DNA from: Haloarculaceae archaeon
GTDB taxonomy: Archaea; Halobacteriota; Halobacteria; Halobacteriales; Haloarculaceae
Reading direction: 5' to 3'
DNA length: 41,087 bases
Assembly (NCBI GenBank): GCA_018609945.1
Contig: JAHENO010000184.1
Coordinates: forward strand, 1-41,087
The notes under the pieces are model-generated. The model had not been told where the DNA came from, did no database searches, and worked only from the letters and a program-made list of their open reading frames with translations. The position numbers were made by a program, and so were the translations under genes. Below, piece after piece: positions 16,438 to 24,594 of this stretch. The number at the start of each line of letters is the position of its first letter. Within the stretch, counting starts at the first letter, position 1.

Positions 16438-17475
16438 CTACATATAGCCGTCCGCGAACTCGTCGATCATCAGCTCGGGGTCGTCACCCAGCGGGTAGAG
16501 GATGGGGCACTGGCAGCCGTTCTCGGCGTACTCGCGGACCTTCTGGCGGCACTCCTCGGGCGTGCCGCTGGCGGTCAGTTTCCGCACGACGTCGTCGGGG
16601 ACGAGGTGCATACCCTCCTTGATGTCCTCCTTGTCGGCGGGCCAGCCGCCGATGGCCTCTCCCACCTCGTCGATGAGGTCCTGGCTGACGCCGCTCGCTT
16701 TCATGATGTGGGGTTGCTGGCCGAGGTACTGGGTGATGAGTTCCCGCGCGTTGTCCAGTGCCACGTCGGCGTCGTGGTCCATCGAGCAGACCACGAGCTG
16801 GGGGCGGTCGACGTCCTCCAGGGATCGGTCGCCCCGCTCGGCACCCGTCTCGAGTGCGTCGAGTGCCTTCTGGTTGTACTCGGGGCTGACAAGGTAGTTC
16901 AGCACGACGCCGTCGGCGAAGTGGCCGGTGAGTTCGAGCATCTTGAAGCCTGTCGCGCCGACGTAGACGGGGACGGTGCGGGGGCCTGCGTCGCCGTGGA
17001 CCACGTCGAGTTCGACGTCGCGCATCTGGACGAACTCGCCGTCGTAGGTGACGTTCTCCATGTCCAGGAGGTCCTGGACGACCTCGACGCACTCGCGCAT
17101 CGCGCGCAGGGCGCCGCTACGGTCGATGCCGACCTTCTCTGCGAGGGGGTCCCACCAGGCGCCGATCCCACAGAGGATACGGTCGGGACCGGCCAGTTCC
17201 TCCAGGGTGCTCATCGTCTGAGCGATGAGCGCCGCGTTGCGCGTCCAGTTGTTGATGACGCCCGAGCCGATCCTGATGTCGTCCGTAACCGCTGCGTAGG
17301 CAGCCATCGGCGTGATGGCGTCGCGGGCGAGGCGGGACTCTGCCTGCCAGACCTCGTCGAAGCCCCGTTCCTCCGCGTACTGGACCAGCTCCATGTTCTC
17401 GCGGATGGAGTGTTTGTCCTGGAGATACATGCCGACGCGGTCGCCCCTGTCACTGACTCGCTTACTGTCGCTCAT
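16438..17475 (-). CDS. LLM-class, probably F420-dependent oxidoreductase
   Basis: 345-residue TIM-barrel oxidoreductase of the luciferase-like family, closest in layout to archaeal 5,10-methylenetetrahydromethanopterin reductase (Mer) homologues that use coenzyme F420. Motifs: LVQYAEERGFDEVWQAES near the N-terminus, IRIGSGVINNWTRNAALIAQTMSTLEEL, GIGAWWDPLAEKVG, and PVYVGATGFKMLELTGHFADGVVLN. The start at 17475 (MSDSKRVSD) fits a TATA-like TTATATG at 17507-17513 on the minus strand. It is divergent from ygeW, so a shared control region of 161 bp lies between. Haloarchaea carry many such proteins. Because YgfK, the reductase of the bacterial cluster, is not found here, this enzyme is one candidate for a reductive step; that is inference. 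Confidence 0.82.
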   Translation of the reverse strand: MSDSKRVSDRGDRVGMYLQDKHSIRENMELVQYAEERGFDEVWQAESRLARDAITPMAAYAAVTDDIRIGSGVINNWTRNAALIAQTMSTLEELAGPDRILCGIGAWWDPLAEKVGIDRSGALRAMRECVEVVQDLLDMENVTYDGEFVQMRDVELDVVHGDAGPRTVPVYVGATGFKMLELTGHFADGVVLNYLVSPEYNQKALDALETGAERGDRSLEDVDRPQLVVCSMDHDADVALDNARELITQYLGQQPHIMKASGVSQDLIDEVGEAIGGWPADKEDIKEGMHLVPDDVVRKLTASGTPEECRQKVREYAENGCQCPILYPLGDDPELMIDEFADGYM

Positions 17476-17568
17476 GGAACCGTCCGGAAAATACACGCAG
17501 GGCAGACATATAACTATGGGCCGGCGGAAATATCGCGGGTTGACACGACCGTAGCCGCCGGGCACAAG

Positions 17569-17576
17569 CTTTATCG
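17569..17576 (+). promoter_or_regulatory. TATA element of ygeW
   Basis: CTTTATCG, predicting transcription from about 17600 and a leader near 38 nt. The leader holds AGGAG at 17621-17625, eleven nt before the ATG at 17637, supporting that start over the GTG at 17625. Confidence 0.4.
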
Positions 17577-17636
17577 CCCGGCCCGGAGTCCCACAACGTG
17601 CACACCGTAGCGGCATAGTCAGGAGTGTCCCCACAG

Positions 17637-18653
17637 ATGCAAACAGACCTTCGCGGCAAAGATCTCATCACGGTACAGGAGCGGAGCAAAGAGGAACTGA
17701 CGTCGGTGCTCGACGTGGGTGACCAGCTCAAAGCCGAGTTCGCCGCAGACCAGTGGGCCCACTTCGGTGCTCTCCAGGGGTACTCGCTGTTCGAGCTCTT
17801 CTACAACACCTCGACGCGGACCCGTTCGTCCTTCGAGGCGGGCATCAACCAACTGGGTGGCTACCCCCACATCATGTCGCCCGACCAGCTCCAGCTCGAA
17901 CACGGCGAGTCGGCCCGCGAGACGGCGAAGGTACTCTCGCGGTACGGCCACGCCCTGGCCGTCCGCGTACTCGGTGCTGCCGTCGACTTCGAGTACCCGA
18001 AAGGCACGGAGATCATGCGTGACTACCAGTCCGGGGCCGACATCCCCGTCTACAACATGCAGTGTGACACCTATCACCCGTGTCAGACGCTCGCAGACCT
18101 CCAGACGGTCCGGGAGCGGAAAGGCTCCATCTCCGACGTGCACTTCACCATCTCGTATGCGTACGCGCCGGAGGTCCGCCGTCCCGTGAGCGTCCCACAC
18201 TCCTCGATTCTCGGGTTCACGAAGATGGGTGCCGACGTCACCCTCGCCCACCCCGAGGACATCGACCTCGACCCCGAGATAGTCGACCAGGCCCGGGCGA
18301 ACGCCGACCGTGCGAACGTCGATTTCACCGTCGAACACGACATGGAGCGGGCCTTCGCGGACGCGGACGTGGTCTACCCGAAACACTGGGTTTCCTACAA
18401 GGTCGGCGAGCGCGGGACAGAGGAAGAAAAAGAGATCCACGACCAGCACACCGACTGGATCTGTGACGAGGCGATGCTCGATCACGCCGAGGACAACGCC
18501 ATCTACATGCACTGCCTGCCGGCAAAGCGAGGGTACGAGGCGACCGACGCGGTCATGGACGGCCCGCAATCGGTCATCTACGACCAGGCCGAAAACCGGA
18601 TGCACGCCCAGAAGGGTCTGATGTTGCTGACAATGGGCGGCCGCGGCTGGTAA
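17637..18653 (+). CDS. ygeW: YgeW-type carbamoyltransferase
   Basis: 338-residue member of the aspartate/ornithine carbamoyltransferase superfamily, closest to YgeW. The carbamoyl-phosphate motif STRTR is at 59-63, HPCQ at 147-150 and HCLPA at 292-296. The segment QLQLEHGESARETAKVLSRY and the KHWVSYKVGERGTEEEKE insertion are YgeW-like and differ from ornithine and aspartate enzymes. Probable reaction in a degradative setting: phosphorolysis of a ureido compound to release carbamoyl phosphate. The next gene is carbamate kinase, one nt downstream, which would convert that product to ATP. In bacteria the substrate belongs to the diaminopropionate/ureidopropionate series of purine breakdown; substrate here is inferred. 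Confidence 0.9.
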   Translation: MQTDLRGKDLITVQERSKEELTSVLDVGDQLKAEFAADQWAHFGALQGYSLFELFYNTSTRTRSSFEAGINQLGGYPHIMSPDQLQLEHGESARETAKVLSRYGHALAVRVLGAAVDFEYPKGTEIMRDYQSGADIPVYNMQCDTYHPCQTLADLQTVRERKGSISDVHFTISYAYAPEVRRPVSVPHSSILGFTKMGADVTLAHPEDIDLDPEIVDQARANADRANVDFTVEHDMERAFADADVVYPKHWVSYKVGERGTEEEKEIHDQHTDWICDEAMLDHAEDNAIYMHCLPAKRGYEATDAVMDGPQSVIYDQAENRMHAQKGLMLLTMGGRGW

Positions 18654-18654
18654 G

Positions 18655-19728
18655 ATGGCCGACGACTCCTCCCCGGAGACCGGGCCCGAGTCGGAGACAG
18701 CCTACGAGCCGATCGGACCGGAACCGAACTTCGACCTCGACGTGAAGGCCCCCGAATTCTGGGGGTCGCCCCGTGAGAAACCACTCTGTGTCATCGCACT
18801 GGGTGGAAATGCGCTCGTCCCGCCCGGTGCCGAGGGGACCTTCGAGGAACAGATGAACGCAGTCGAGCGGACCGCCGAGTGCATCGTGGACGTGATGATC
18901 GCCGGCTACAAGGTGGTGCTCACGCACGGCAACGGCCCGCAGGTGGGGGCACTGCTGCTCCAGCAGGAACAGGGGGAACCGCCCGCACAGCCCCTGGAAG
19001 TCTGTGGGGCCATGTCCCAGGGCCAGATCGGGTACATGCTCTCCCAGCACATGTACCGCCAGCTCGAACGGAAGTGGAAACACGTCCCGGTGGCCTGTCT
19101 CGTCACGCAGTCGATAATCGACCCCGACGACCCCGCGCTGGAGGAACCGACGAAGCCGGTCGGCCCGTTCGTCGACGAGACCAAAGCCGAGGAGATGCGT
19201 GCGGCGGGGATGACGGTAAAGAAGGTCCGGGACACCGGCGGCCGGGATTTCCGCCGGGTCGTGCCGTCCCCGGAGCCGAAAGGGATCGTCGAGGAGGTCC
19301 CGGTCAAGCGACTGATCGACCAGCGCGACCTCGTGATCTGTGGCGGCGGTGGCGGCGTCCCGGTCGAACGGGACCGCGGGCACATCGACGGTCACGACGC
19401 AGTCGTCGACAAGGACCTGCTCACGCAGGTGATCGGACAGACCCTGGACGCGAACAACCTGGTGATTCTCACCGACGAGGACGGCGTCTACGTCGACTAC
19501 GGGACCCCGGACGAGCGCCTGCTCGACGAGGTTCGGAGCGACGACCTCCGGGAGTACCAGGACGGCGGACAGTTTCCCGAAGGGAGCATGGGGCCGAAAG
19601 TGGAGGCCGCAATCCGGTTCGTGGAGGGCCAGTCCCGCCGCGAGCGAAAGGCTATCATCGCCTCCCTGGACGACGCGCTCGACGCGCTCGAAGGTGAGGC
19701 CGGCACGACTGTCGTCGCGGCCGAGTGA
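18655..19728 (+). CDS. yqeA: Carbamate kinase
   Basis: 357-residue carbamate kinase (ArcC/YqeA family), making ATP, CO2 and ammonia from carbamoyl phosphate and ADP. Motifs: CVIALGGNALVPPGAEG at about 45-60, LTHGNGPQVGALLLQQE, VVICGGGGGVPV and DKDLLTQVIGQTLDANNLVILTDEDGVYVDYG. It carries an extra acidic lead of about 43 residues before the kinase fold (typical family length is about 310). The start codon lies one nt after the ygeW stop, so the two are one operon. This pairing gives substrate-level phosphorylation from ureide nitrogen. Confidence 0.93.
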   Translation: MADDSSPETGPESETAYEPIGPEPNFDLDVKAPEFWGSPREKPLCVIALGGNALVPPGAEGTFEEQMNAVERTAECIVDVMIAGYKVVLTHGNGPQVGALLLQQEQGEPPAQPLEVCGAMSQGQIGYMLSQHMYRQLERKWKHVPVACLVTQSIIDPDDPALEEPTKPVGPFVDETKAEEMRAAGMTVKKVRDTGGRDFRRVVPSPEPKGIVEEVPVKRLIDQRDLVICGGGGGVPVERDRGHIDGHDAVVDKDLLTQVIGQTLDANNLVILTDEDGVYVDYGTPDERLLDEVRSDDLREYQDGGQFPEGSMGPKVEAAIRFVEGQSRRERKAIIASLDDALDALEGEAGTTVVAAE

Positions 19729-19730
19729 GA

Positions 19731-19755
19731 GGACAGGACAGGACAGGACAGGACA
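19731..19755 (+). repeat. Tandem GGACA repeat (five copies)
   Basis: Five exact tandem copies of GGACA directly after the yqeA stop codon, in the gap between the convergent yqeA and ygeY genes. Short tandem repeats are uncommon in this GC-rich DNA. Being non-coding, length changes would not alter protein; a transcript-end effect is possible. Confidence 0.85.
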
Positions 19756-19782
19756 GATAAAAATACGTTCGCCGGTCCTCGC

Positions 19783-21012
19783 CTACAGTTCCAGTCCGAG
19801 TGCCGCGTAGACGTCACAGGCGCGAACGACGTTCTCGACGTCCACGCGTTCGTTCGCGGCGTGTGCCCACTCCTCGCGGGAGGGTCCGAATCCGATCGTC
19901 GGAACCCCCGCGACGCCCATCGTGTAGTTGCCGCTCGTGGAGAAGGTCCACTTCCTGATCTCGACGTCGCTGTCCAGCACTGCGTCGACGACGTCGTGTG
20001 TTTCCTGGACGAGCGGGTGGTCCTCCTCCAGTAGCCAGGTCGGGTAGTACTTCTTCGACTCCATCTCGTAGCCCGTCCACGTCGGGCGGTCGAACGTGAG
20101 CGTCTCGACGGCGGCATCGACCTCGTCGCCGTACTCGTTTCTGGCCGCCTCGATGGCGTCCTCGAGTTCGGCGTGGGCCGTCTCCTCGTCTTCGCCGATG
20201 GTGAGTCGGCGGTCGACGTATATCGTCGCTCCCGCCGGGACCGCGTTGTTCGACGGGGTGTCGACCTCGACGTTCGTCGCTGCGATGGTGCCGGCCCCGA
20301 GGAAGTCGTGCTCGTTCGTCTCCGCGTTCAGTTCCTCGATACGGTCCAGAATCTCGGCGGCGTGGTACAGTGGATTGACGCCACGCTCGGGTGCGCTTGC
20401 GTGACACGAGGCCCCCTGGAGGTCGATCCGCAACTCGCAGCGCCCGCGATGGCCTCTCTTGACGTCCATCTCGGAGGCCTCGCCGATGACGACGGCCTCC
20501 CAGTCGACGTCCATCGCACCGAACACGTACTTCATCGCGTGGCCCTCGCTGACCTCCTCCATCAGTTCGCCCGTCACGTAGACGTCGTGTTTCGGGGTGA
20601 GATCGAGATTCGCCAGCGCTCCCCCGCCGTAGACCATCGCCGCCATCGCGCACTTCATGTCCGCGGTGCCCAGCCCGTACATCTCGCCGTCCGTGATGTA
20701 GGGCGTGTACGGGTCGGCGTCCCACTGGTCGATGTCGCCGTAGCCCACCGTGTCGATGTGCGAGTTGAAGATGACCGCGCCGTCCTCGCGACCCTCGATG
20801 ACCCCGTGTACGTTCCCGAACTCGTCGATGAAGGCGTCGTCGAAGCCCAGCGTCTCCATTTCGGCGAGGACGCGTCTGGCGACTTCTTCCTCGTCGTCGC
20901 CGACCGTCGTCGCAGAGGGGATTGCGACGATGTCCTGCAGGAACTCGATACACTCCTGGCGATGGTCGGCGACCCACTCACGGATGGCCGGCTTGGCGTC
21001 TGCGAGGCTCAT
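19783..21012 (-). CDS. ygeY: YgeY-like M20 family metallohydrolase
   Basis: 409-residue di-zinc hydrolase of the M20 peptidase family. Ligands and catalytic residues: His85 and Asp87 (NSHIDT), Asp118 (GTADMK), the Glu pair at 152-153 (ELMEEVSEG), Glu in IGEASEMD and His in AHAANERV. The region KWTFSTSGNYTMGVAGVPTIGFGPS matches YgeY, the selenium-cluster hydrolase, better than ArgE or DapE. It is predicted to cleave an amide or ureido bond in the purine-ureide route. The start at 21012 is chosen from the usual N-terminus and a TATA element GATATAAAG (complement) at 21041-21049. Divergent from the AllC-like gene with 95 bp between. Confidence 0.85.
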   Translation of the reverse strand: MSLADAKPAIREWVADHRQECIEFLQDIVAIPSATTVGDDEEEVARRVLAEMETLGFDDAFIDEFGNVHGVIEGREDGAVIFNSHIDTVGYGDIDQWDADPYTPYITDGEMYGLGTADMKCAMAAMVYGGGALANLDLTPKHDVYVTGELMEEVSEGHAMKYVFGAMDVDWEAVVIGEASEMDVKRGHRGRCELRIDLQGASCHASAPERGVNPLYHAAEILDRIEELNAETNEHDFLGAGTIAATNVEVDTPSNNAVPAGATIYVDRRLTIGEDEETAHAELEDAIEAARNEYGDEVDAAVETLTFDRPTWTGYEMESKKYYPTWLLEEDHPLVQETHDVVDAVLDSDVEIRKWTFSTSGNYTMGVAGVPTIGFGPSREEWAHAANERVDVENVVRACDVYAALGLEL

Positions 21013-21107
21013 GGCGATGGACGTACGTTCAGTTGACGGGGATATAAAGACTGCGAGCCAGGGCGGACACTCGAACGTTTCAAGTCGGCAGGTCCGCAGC
21101 AACAGGT

Positions 21108-22340
21108 ATGGACGACCTCCGTATTGACGGACAGCGTCTGCGCGAGCGGTTCGACGCGTTCAACGAAATCGGCGCGACCGAGGCCGGCGGTGTCGACCGG
21201 CCGGCGCTCTCGGACGCGAACCGGGAGGCCCGCGACAGACTCCTCGACTGGTTCGAGGAGGCCGGTCTGTCGGTGACAGTCGACGAGATGGGCAACATCT
21301 TCGGCCGACGTGACGGGAACCGCGAGTGTCTCCCACCCGTCCTCTTCGGGTCACACGTCGACAGCCAGTACAACGGCGGCCGTTTCGACGGTGTGGTCGG
21401 CGTCCTCGGTGCACTGGAAGTCGTCGAATCCCTGAACGACGCCGGCAGACGGACCGACCGGCCGCTGGAGATCGTCTCCTGGACCAACGAGGAGGGTGTG
21501 CGATTCCAGCCGGACCTGCTTGGAAGCGGCGTCTTTGCCGGGAAATTCGACACCGAATTCGCGCACTCGCGGGAGGACCAGGCGGGCAAGACCGTCGAAG
21601 AAGAACTGGAACGCATCGGCTACAAGGGCGACCGACCCTGCGAGCCCCGGGATATTCACCGGTATTTCGAGTTACACGTCGAGCAGGGACCGTACCTCGA
21701 CGACCGGGATCTGTCCGTGGCGGCTGTCGAGGGGGTCTTCGGGTTCTCGTGGCTGGAGGTCACCTTCGAGGGCAAGGCCGACCACGCCGGGCCCACGCCG
21801 ATGGATTCCCGCCAGGACGCGCTCGTCGGTGCCAGCGACGTGGTGGCTGCGGTGCGTCGGCTCACCGCCACAGGGGGCGATGACCTGGTGGGAACCGTCG
21901 GGAGCGTGGACGTCTGGCCGGATTCGATCAACGTCATCCCCGAAGTCGTCGAGTTCACGGTCGACCTCCGGTCGGCCGACGACGCGGTCGTCGACGCTGC
22001 CGTCGAGCGCGTGAGAGACGAGATCGAGTGGGCAGCGACGCGCGAGGGACTCGACTACGACTGCGAGGAACTCATGCGGGTCGACGCGGCCACCTTCGAC
22101 GACGACTGCGTCGGGACGGTCCTGGCGGCGATGCGGGAGGCCGGGTACGAGGAAACGCAGTTGACGAGTGGTGCGGGCCACGACGCGAGCTATCTGAACG
22201 ACGTCTGTCCGACCGCCATGATCTTCGTTCCGAGCGTCGACGGCGTCAGCCACCGCGAGAGCGAGTTCACCGAGTGGGAGGATGTCGTCGCCGGCGTCGA
22301 CGTTCTCGGGCGTGCAGTGGTGAAATCGGCCACGGTGTAA
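21108..22340 (+). CDS. Zn-dependent amidase, AllC/HyuC (allantoate amidohydrolase / N-carbamoylase) family
   Basis: 410-residue M20-fold amidase of the allantoate amidohydrolase, ureidoglycolate and N-carbamoyl amino acid hydrolase group. Signature GSHVDSQYNGGRFDG (residues 81-95) carries His83 and Asp94; Glu128-Glu129 (WTNEEG) is the catalytic/metal pair; HVEQGPYLD and KADHAGPTPMDSRQDAL are the dimer-domain motifs; SGAGHDASYL holds the last His. Members release CO2 and ammonia from N-carbamoyl or ureido groups. It fits the step after the hydantoinase-like ring opening. Exact substrate (allantoate, carbamoyl-beta-alanine, or a diureido compound) cannot be told. Confidence 0.88.
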   Translation: MDDLRIDGQRLRERFDAFNEIGATEAGGVDRPALSDANREARDRLLDWFEEAGLSVTVDEMGNIFGRRDGNRECLPPVLFGSHVDSQYNGGRFDGVVGVLGALEVVESLNDAGRRTDRPLEIVSWTNEEGVRFQPDLLGSGVFAGKFDTEFAHSREDQAGKTVEEELERIGYKGDRPCEPRDIHRYFELHVEQGPYLDDRDLSVAAVEGVFGFSWLEVTFEGKADHAGPTPMDSRQDALVGASDVVAAVRRLTATGGDDLVGTVGSVDVWPDSINVIPEVVEFTVDLRSADDAVVDAAVERVRDEIEWAATREGLDYDCEELMRVDAATFDDDCVGTVLAAMREAGYEETQLTSGAGHDASYLNDVCPTAMIFVPSVDGVSHRESEFTEWEDVVAGVDVLGRAVVKSATV

Positions 22341-22344
22341 ACGC

Positions 22345-22350
22345 TTTTAC
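22345..22350 (+). promoter_or_regulatory. TATA-like element of the guanine-deaminase-like gene
   Basis: TTTTAC centred 29 nt before the ATG at 22377, suggesting a leaderless start just after the AllC-like gene. Confidence 0.4.
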
Positions 22351-22376
22351 GCGTCGATGGACTTGGTGGGTGTGGT

Positions 22377-23711
22377 ATGATACTCTCGGGAACCGTCGTC
22401 CCAGATTCGTCTACGCTTCTTGCCGACGGTGCTATCGTGGTCGAGGGGTCGGAGGTCGCTGCGGTCGGTGACCGCGGTGACATCCTCGACCGCTATCCCG
22501 ACCACCGCGAGGAGCGCTACGACGTCCTGGTACCGGGGCACGTGGGCGCCCACATCCACTCGGTCCAGAGTCTCGGGCGGGGCATCGCAGACGACACGGA
22601 ACTGCTCGACTGGTTGTTCGACTACATCCTCCCGATGGAGGCGACGCTTACGGCCGCCGAGATGGAGGTCGCCGCCAAACTGGGCTACCTGGAACTGATC
22701 GAGAGCGGGACGACGACGGCCATCGACCACCTCTCGGTCGCACACGCCGACCGTGCCTTCGAGGCGGCAGGCGAGATGGGCATCCGTGGGGTGCTCGGGA
22801 AGGTGCTGATGGACCAGCGCTCGCCGGACGGTCTGCTCGAAGACACCGACGACGCCCTCGCGGAGTCCGAACGACTCATCCGGGAGTATCACGACACCCA
22901 CGGCGGGCGGATCCGGTACGCCGTCACGCCCCGCTTTGCCGTCTCGTGCACCGAGGCGTGTCTGCGGGGTGCCCGGGAACTGGCTGACAGATACGATGGC
23001 GTGCGGATCCACACACACGCCAGCGAAAACCGGAGCGAGATAGCGACCGTCGAGGAGGATACCGGGATGCGGAACATCCACTGGCTCGACGAGGTAGGAC
23101 TGACCGGCGAGGACGTCGTACTCGCACACTGTGTCTGGACCGACGACGAGGAGCGCGAGGTCCTGGCCGAGACCGGGACCCACGTCACGCACTGCCCGTC
23201 TTCGAACATGAAACTCGCGAGCGGTATCGCACCGATCCCCGACTACCTCGACCGGGGGATCAACGTGGCGCTGGGCAACGACGGACCGCCGTGCAACAAC
23301 ACGCTCGACCCCTTCACCGAGATGCGCCAGGCGAGCCTCCTCGGAAAGGTCGACTGTCTCGATCCGACCGTGACGCCCGCGGCGACCCTCTTCGAGATGG
23401 CCACGATAAACGGCGCGAAGGCGGCGGGATTCGACCGGCTGGGAAGACTCCGCGAGGGCTGGCGGGCCGACATCGTCGGCCTGACGGTCGACGTCACGCG
23501 TGCGACACCGCTGCACGACGTGCTCTCGCACCTGGTCTTTGGCGCACGGGCCTCGGACGTGCAGTTCACGATGGTCGACGGCGAGGTGTTGCTGTCGGAC
23601 GGGGAGGTGCAGGTCGCGGACGCCCCCGCCATCCGGGCAGAGGCCCAGCGGATTGCGGAGAGTCTCGACCTCGAAGAGGCCAGAGAGAGCGCACAGCAGG
23701 TGAAACCGTAG
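22377..23711 (+). CDS. Guanine-deaminase-like amidohydrolase
   Basis: 444-residue deaminase of the amidohydrolase superfamily (TRZ/ATZ/guanine deaminase/MTA-SAH deaminase group). Metal ligands H59 and H61 (GAHIHS), later HTHASEN, AHCVW and GNDGPPCNN. The segment YAVTPRFAVSCTE is typical of guanine deaminases, and LDPFTEMRQASLLGKV is shared with related purine deaminases. Probable role: guanine to xanthine, feeding the molybdenum hydroxylases next door. A deaminase for another aminopurine or a triazine-like ring remains possible. It has its own TATA-like element and is followed by the TusA-like gene. Confidence 0.78.
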   Translation: MILSGTVVPDSSTLLADGAIVVEGSEVAAVGDRGDILDRYPDHREERYDVLVPGHVGAHIHSVQSLGRGIADDTELLDWLFDYILPMEATLTAAEMEVAAKLGYLELIESGTTTAIDHLSVAHADRAFEAAGEMGIRGVLGKVLMDQRSPDGLLEDTDDALAESERLIREYHDTHGGRIRYAVTPRFAVSCTEACLRGARELADRYDGVRIHTHASENRSEIATVEEDTGMRNIHWLDEVGLTGEDVVLAHCVWTDDEEREVLAETGTHVTHCPSSNMKLASGIAPIPDYLDRGINVALGNDGPPCNNTLDPFTEMRQASLLGKVDCLDPTVTPAATLFEMATINGAKAAGFDRLGRLREGWRADIVGLTVDVTRATPLHDVLSHLVFGARASDVQFTMVDGEVLLSDGEVQVADAPAIRAEAQRIAESLDLEEARESAQQVKP

Positions 23712-23757
23712 GCCTCTGTTTGGGATTGTGCGGACAGAGGGAGCGCCAGCGAGAGCA

Positions 23758-23764
23758 TTTATTG
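23758..23764 (+). promoter_or_regulatory. TATA element of the first TusA-like gene
   Basis: TTTATTG centred 27 nt before a GTG at 23788. The spacing favours that GTG as the leaderless start, and the resulting N-terminus aligns with the second TusA-like protein. Confidence 0.55.
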
Positions 23765-23787
23765 TGGCCCGTCACGAATCGGGCACC

Positions 23788-24054
23788 GTGGAACTCGATG
23801 TCAGCGGCCTGGTCTGTCCGCAGTCCTCCGCCGTCGTCCGCCGGTGTCTGGCGGAACTAGACCCGGGTGAGGAACTGGTCGTCACCGGGGACTATCCGCC
23901 AGCAGAGCGGAGCATCCGCAGGTCCTGTTACAAGCACGGCTTCGAGGTCAGGGAGGGACCGCCGACGGAGGATGAGACCGAATTCTCGCTCCGGATCGTC
24001 GTCACGGAATCCTCGTCACTGGGCGGCGAGCGCCAGTCCGAGCGCGAAGCGTAG
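23788..24054 (+). CDS. TusA/SirA-like sulfur (selenium) carrier protein 1
   Basis: 88-residue TusA-family protein. Cys10 in GLVCPQSS is the persulfide-carrying cysteine position; the usual CPxP motif is altered to CPQS. A second cysteine, Cys47, is in RSCYKHGFEV. It shares GDYPPAE and the CxKHGFEV motif with the TusA-like protein next to selD. TusA proteins pass activated sulfur, and the related YedF protein is found with selD. Genes around it encode molybdenum hydroxylases, which need a terminal S or Se on molybdenum. The frame extends back to 23728, but the GTG at 23788 fits the promoter and the family start. Confidence 0.82.
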   Translation: MELDVSGLVCPQSSAVVRRCLAELDPGEELVVTGDYPPAERSIRRSCYKHGFEVREGPPTEDETEFSLRIVVTESSSLGGERQSEREA

Positions 24055-24116
24055 TGGCGTCGGTGGCTTGTCCGGGAGGCCAAACTTTCGAGTGCTGGCG
24101 GGAACGAACTCGGACA

Positions 24117-24539
24117 ATGCCGGTCCGTGGACGGCCACTTTCAGTCTGGCTCCTGGGGGTACTGCTCGGGCAGCTTTCGGTTCGTGGATTCGTCGGCGGT
24201 GGTGCCCTCGTGGTAGACCATTCCGGCAGAATCGTCGGGACCTCGACCACCCCACTCGATACTATCCCGGTCAGTGACTTCCTCGTTCCCGGTCTCGTCC
24301 TGATTCTCGCGTTCGGTCTCTTGCCTGCGAGCGTCTGCTACGGCCTCTATGCGGGCCGTCGGTGGGCATGGCTGGCAGCTATCGCTGTCTCGCTGGCACT
24401 TCTACTGTGGATCGTCGTCGAGGTACTTCTCGGTTTTTTGCGGCCAACAGTGTTCCTGAACCTCGGGACGGCGATCGGTATCGGCGGAGTCGCGATGTAC
24501 CCGGCAGTTCGACGTGACCTCCGTGGCGCGAGGAAGTAG
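24117..24539 (+). CDS. Small membrane protein of unknown function
   Basis: 140-residue protein with about four transmembrane segments (roughly residues 9-35, 52-78, 81-107 and 112-130), a GRRW motif after the second segment and a basic C-terminus (RRDLRGARK). I recognise no enzymatic motif. The ATG at 24117 is chosen: the segment before it is not membrane-like, and a TATA-like run CAAACTTTC lies about 33 nt upstream. A GTG at 24054 overlapping the TusA-like stop would add 21 residues. No functional link to the neighbours is evident. Confidence 0.65.
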   Translation: MPVRGRPLSVWLLGVLLGQLSVRGFVGGGALVVDHSGRIVGTSTTPLDTIPVSDFLVPGLVLILAFGLLPASVCYGLYAGRRWAWLAAIAVSLALLLWIVVEVLLGFLRPTVFLNLGTAIGIGGVAMYPAVRRDLRGARK

Positions 24540-24543
24540 CCTC

Positions 24544-24564
24544 TCCAGCCCCGTCTCGGCTGGA
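24544..24564 (+). terminator. Hairpin after the membrane protein gene
   Basis: TCCAGCC and GGCTGGA, a 7-bp stem with a 7-nt loop starting 5 nt after the stop codon and followed by ATAATT. It may end the membrane-protein transcript. Confidence 0.4.
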
Positions 24565-24568
24565 ATAA

Positions 24569-24594
24569 TTGGCACGGGTGCCAACCATTATAAG
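24569..24594 (+). promoter_or_regulatory. Palindrome plus TATA box of the first molybdenum hydroxylase operon
   Basis: TTGGCACGGGTGCCAA (24569-24584) is a perfect 7-bp inverted repeat around GG. It abuts a TATA element TTATAAG (24588-24594), covering the BRE position where TFB would bind. This is a strong candidate operator for the Fe-S/Mo hydroxylase genes. The start codon is about 110 nt beyond the expected transcription start, so there is also a long leader. Confidence 0.5.

Noticed and set aside
16408..17610. 400-residue open frame antisense to the LLM oxidoreductase gene
   Set aside because: Shadow frame; its translation is low in recognisable motifs while the other strand encodes a full LLM protein.
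19731..19755. GGACA repeat as part of a CRISPR array
   Set aside because: Units are contiguous 5-mers without spacers.
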